From Halichondria panicea (taxonomy: Eukaryota > Porifera > Demospongiae > Suberitida > Halichondriidae), in assembly GCF_963675165.1 (NCBI RefSeq), contig NC_087387.1, forward strand, positions 2,345,501 through 2,409,500: DNA of 64,000 nucleotides, in the 5' to 3' direction. Position 1 is the first letter of the stretch. The number at the start of each line of letters is the position of its first letter. The notes under the pieces were generated by a model. That model had not been told where the DNA came from. It saw nothing but the letters and a program-made list of their open reading frames with translations, and ran no database searches. Both the position numbers and the translations under genes were made by a program. Of this stretch, positions 62,661 to 64,000 are shown in pieces.

Positions 62661-63434
62661 TGTGACTCGCATGCAAATATAGATTTTCAACCCCACAAAA
62701 CTTGTCCGATGGTTGTCAACCATTTTACAAGATTTATCAGCATTTTGTACATAGATACATGTATACTAGTTGAAAAAACACACAGGATGGCCGGTATTGT
62801 AACACTTAAAGAGATGAATGGATAATGAATAGGGCTTGGCAAATTATGCTAGCAGAATAATAGGGAGACTTCTAGCAACTAGCATAATTGAGAATAATAG
62901 GGCACTAAATTATCATAATTTGACCCTCAGAGTCTGGTAAACCTAATTTTACATCTTATAATGCTGTACTGTAAGCACTAGCCACTAGGCAGGCATGGAG
63001 GAGTATTTTCTCTTTCGGCACTAGAGGATTATATTTCACTTTCTGTAATGCTACCTCTCGGTCCTGGGCCGAAATAGAACAAAGTTGAAAAACAGAACGA
63101 GGCTACCTCAGGTAGTGCTATCAATACAAGTCAACTACAAATAAATTATTGATGTCTTTAAACTGGAATAATGGGTACACCAAACTGGAATAATAGGCTG
63201 AATTTTTGAGAATAGTCAAAAAGAATAATAGGCAAAATAAAAAGCATAATTTACCAAGGCCTAATAATGGATCAGGAAAGTGAATCTCCATTCGGCATCC
63301 ATGATCCTCAATATCTTCACATCTCGACTGACAGGATTAGTCATAGAGCATGGCATGCGAGTCAAGTAACAATTTTTGTGGGATTATTTTTGTGAGCCAC
63401 ATTTAATTAATTATTTTCAGGTGACAATTTTCGT
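62661..63434. other. Intergenic, no gene seen
   Basis: Short direct repeats AATAATAGG recur several times (62862-63235), and a TAGCCTCG-family fragment (CTCGGTCCTGGGCCG to GAACGAGGCTA) lies at about 63055-63105. Confidence 0.4.
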
Positions 63435-63757
63435 TAGCCTCGAGACCAGGCCGTTCTGGCGTTGTCTGAAGGAACGCCTGGTCAAGTTCCAATGTAGAAC
63501 TTGTCTAACTGAGTCAGCGAGTGGTTAGGCTTGAGTATAGTTGTGAACATGATTGCAGTAACCAGAAACACAACAATACTAGCCAGCTGCACGTTACTGT
63601 AAGCATCATAATGATATTCACGGGTATTAAAGTATGGTTTCACACCTTGTTGCGGGAAATTATTGGTCCAAGAAATTCCTGGACCAATTTGCCGACTTCT
63701 ACATTGGAACTTGACCAAGCGTTCTTTCAGACAACAAACGGCCTGGTATCGAGGCTA
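63435..63757. mobile_element. TAGCCTCG-family element, 323 bp
   Basis: It starts TAGCCTCGAGACCAGGCCGT and ends GGCCTGGTATCGAGGCTA, with GGTCAAGTTCCAATGTAGAA / TTCTACATTGGAACTTGACC pairing inside. Its ends match the element at 48709-50047. The flanks are not a clear 9-bp duplication. Confidence 0.75.
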
Positions 63758-63788
63758 ATTTTTTGATAATTATGTGATCTACAGATAT

Positions 63789-63819
63789 GTTCCCGTCCTC
63801 CTTCAGGGAGGGCGGGAAC
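63789..63819. other. Short GC-rich hairpin
   Basis: GTTCCCGTCCTCC and GGAGGGCGGGAAC face each other with a 5-base loop. In animal DNA this is more likely an element end than a terminator. Confidence 0.35.
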
Positions 63820-64000
63820 GCCCGTCTTGATATAGATATAGATACAGTTTAATATGATGTATACCATAAATCTAGATACCTCAGTAGATTCTATACATGA
63901 CTTGTAGTTTTACATAGATCTAGATAGCTTACATGAGTCACACTTAAAGCCATTATCTTCTGTCAAGTTCTGTGGCTAGCAATGACTGGGAGGATAAACA

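Overview
The window is animal nuclear DNA. Genes are multi-exon with GT-AG introns, mostly 60-1500 bp. Spacer DNA is AT-rich, full of GCATGC- and GTACATGTAC-type palindromes, and crowded with small inverted-repeat transposons. Gene content (MLX, LASP, LMBR1, canopy, WDSUB1, TAX1BP1/CALCOCO, NACA, AGPS, SRCR, death-fold proteins), short head-to-head spacers and the repeat style suggest an early-branching metazoan. A demosponge of the Amphimedon type is my best guess; this is inference, not proof.

Layout. 0.1-1.5 kb: a non-autonomous DNA element. 1.6-4.2 kb: two small intronless genes for secreted peptides with alike signal peptides and unlike, partly cationic mature parts. 4.3-40.8 kb: a housekeeping block. 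It holds MLX(-), LASP(+), LMBR1(-), canopy/CNPY2(+), an intronless SKICH-like/coiled-coil/zinc-finger gene(+), WDSUB1(-), TAX1BP1/CALCOCO(+), NACA(-) and AGPS(+). Four pairs here are head to head with only 222-396 bp between start codons. For every one of the multi-exon genes the exons I chained are phase-consistent and give proteins near the human lengths.

41-48.5 kb: a tandem duplication of a unit made of a PH-domain gene followed by an NNMT/PNMT-type methyltransferase copy on the other strand. Both PH genes look intact; both methyltransferase copies look decayed. 48.7-51.1 kb: TAGCCTCG-ended elements with 9-bp target duplications. One carries LINE and Helitron remnants and a small two-exon reading frame. 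51.3-59.4 kb: a two-domain SRCR membrane receptor whose introns have filled with transposons. 59.5-62.0 kb: a convergent membrane protein gene preceded, probably in the same unit, by a death-effector-like domain. 62-64 kb: repeats only.

Functional themes: secretory and ER genes (peptides, CNPY2, NACA), peroxisomal ether-lipid synthesis (AGPS), two SKICH-type autophagy-receptor-like genes, and a recognition/death-domain group at the right end. No retrovirus-like, Polinton or CRISPR element, rRNA or tRNA was recognised.
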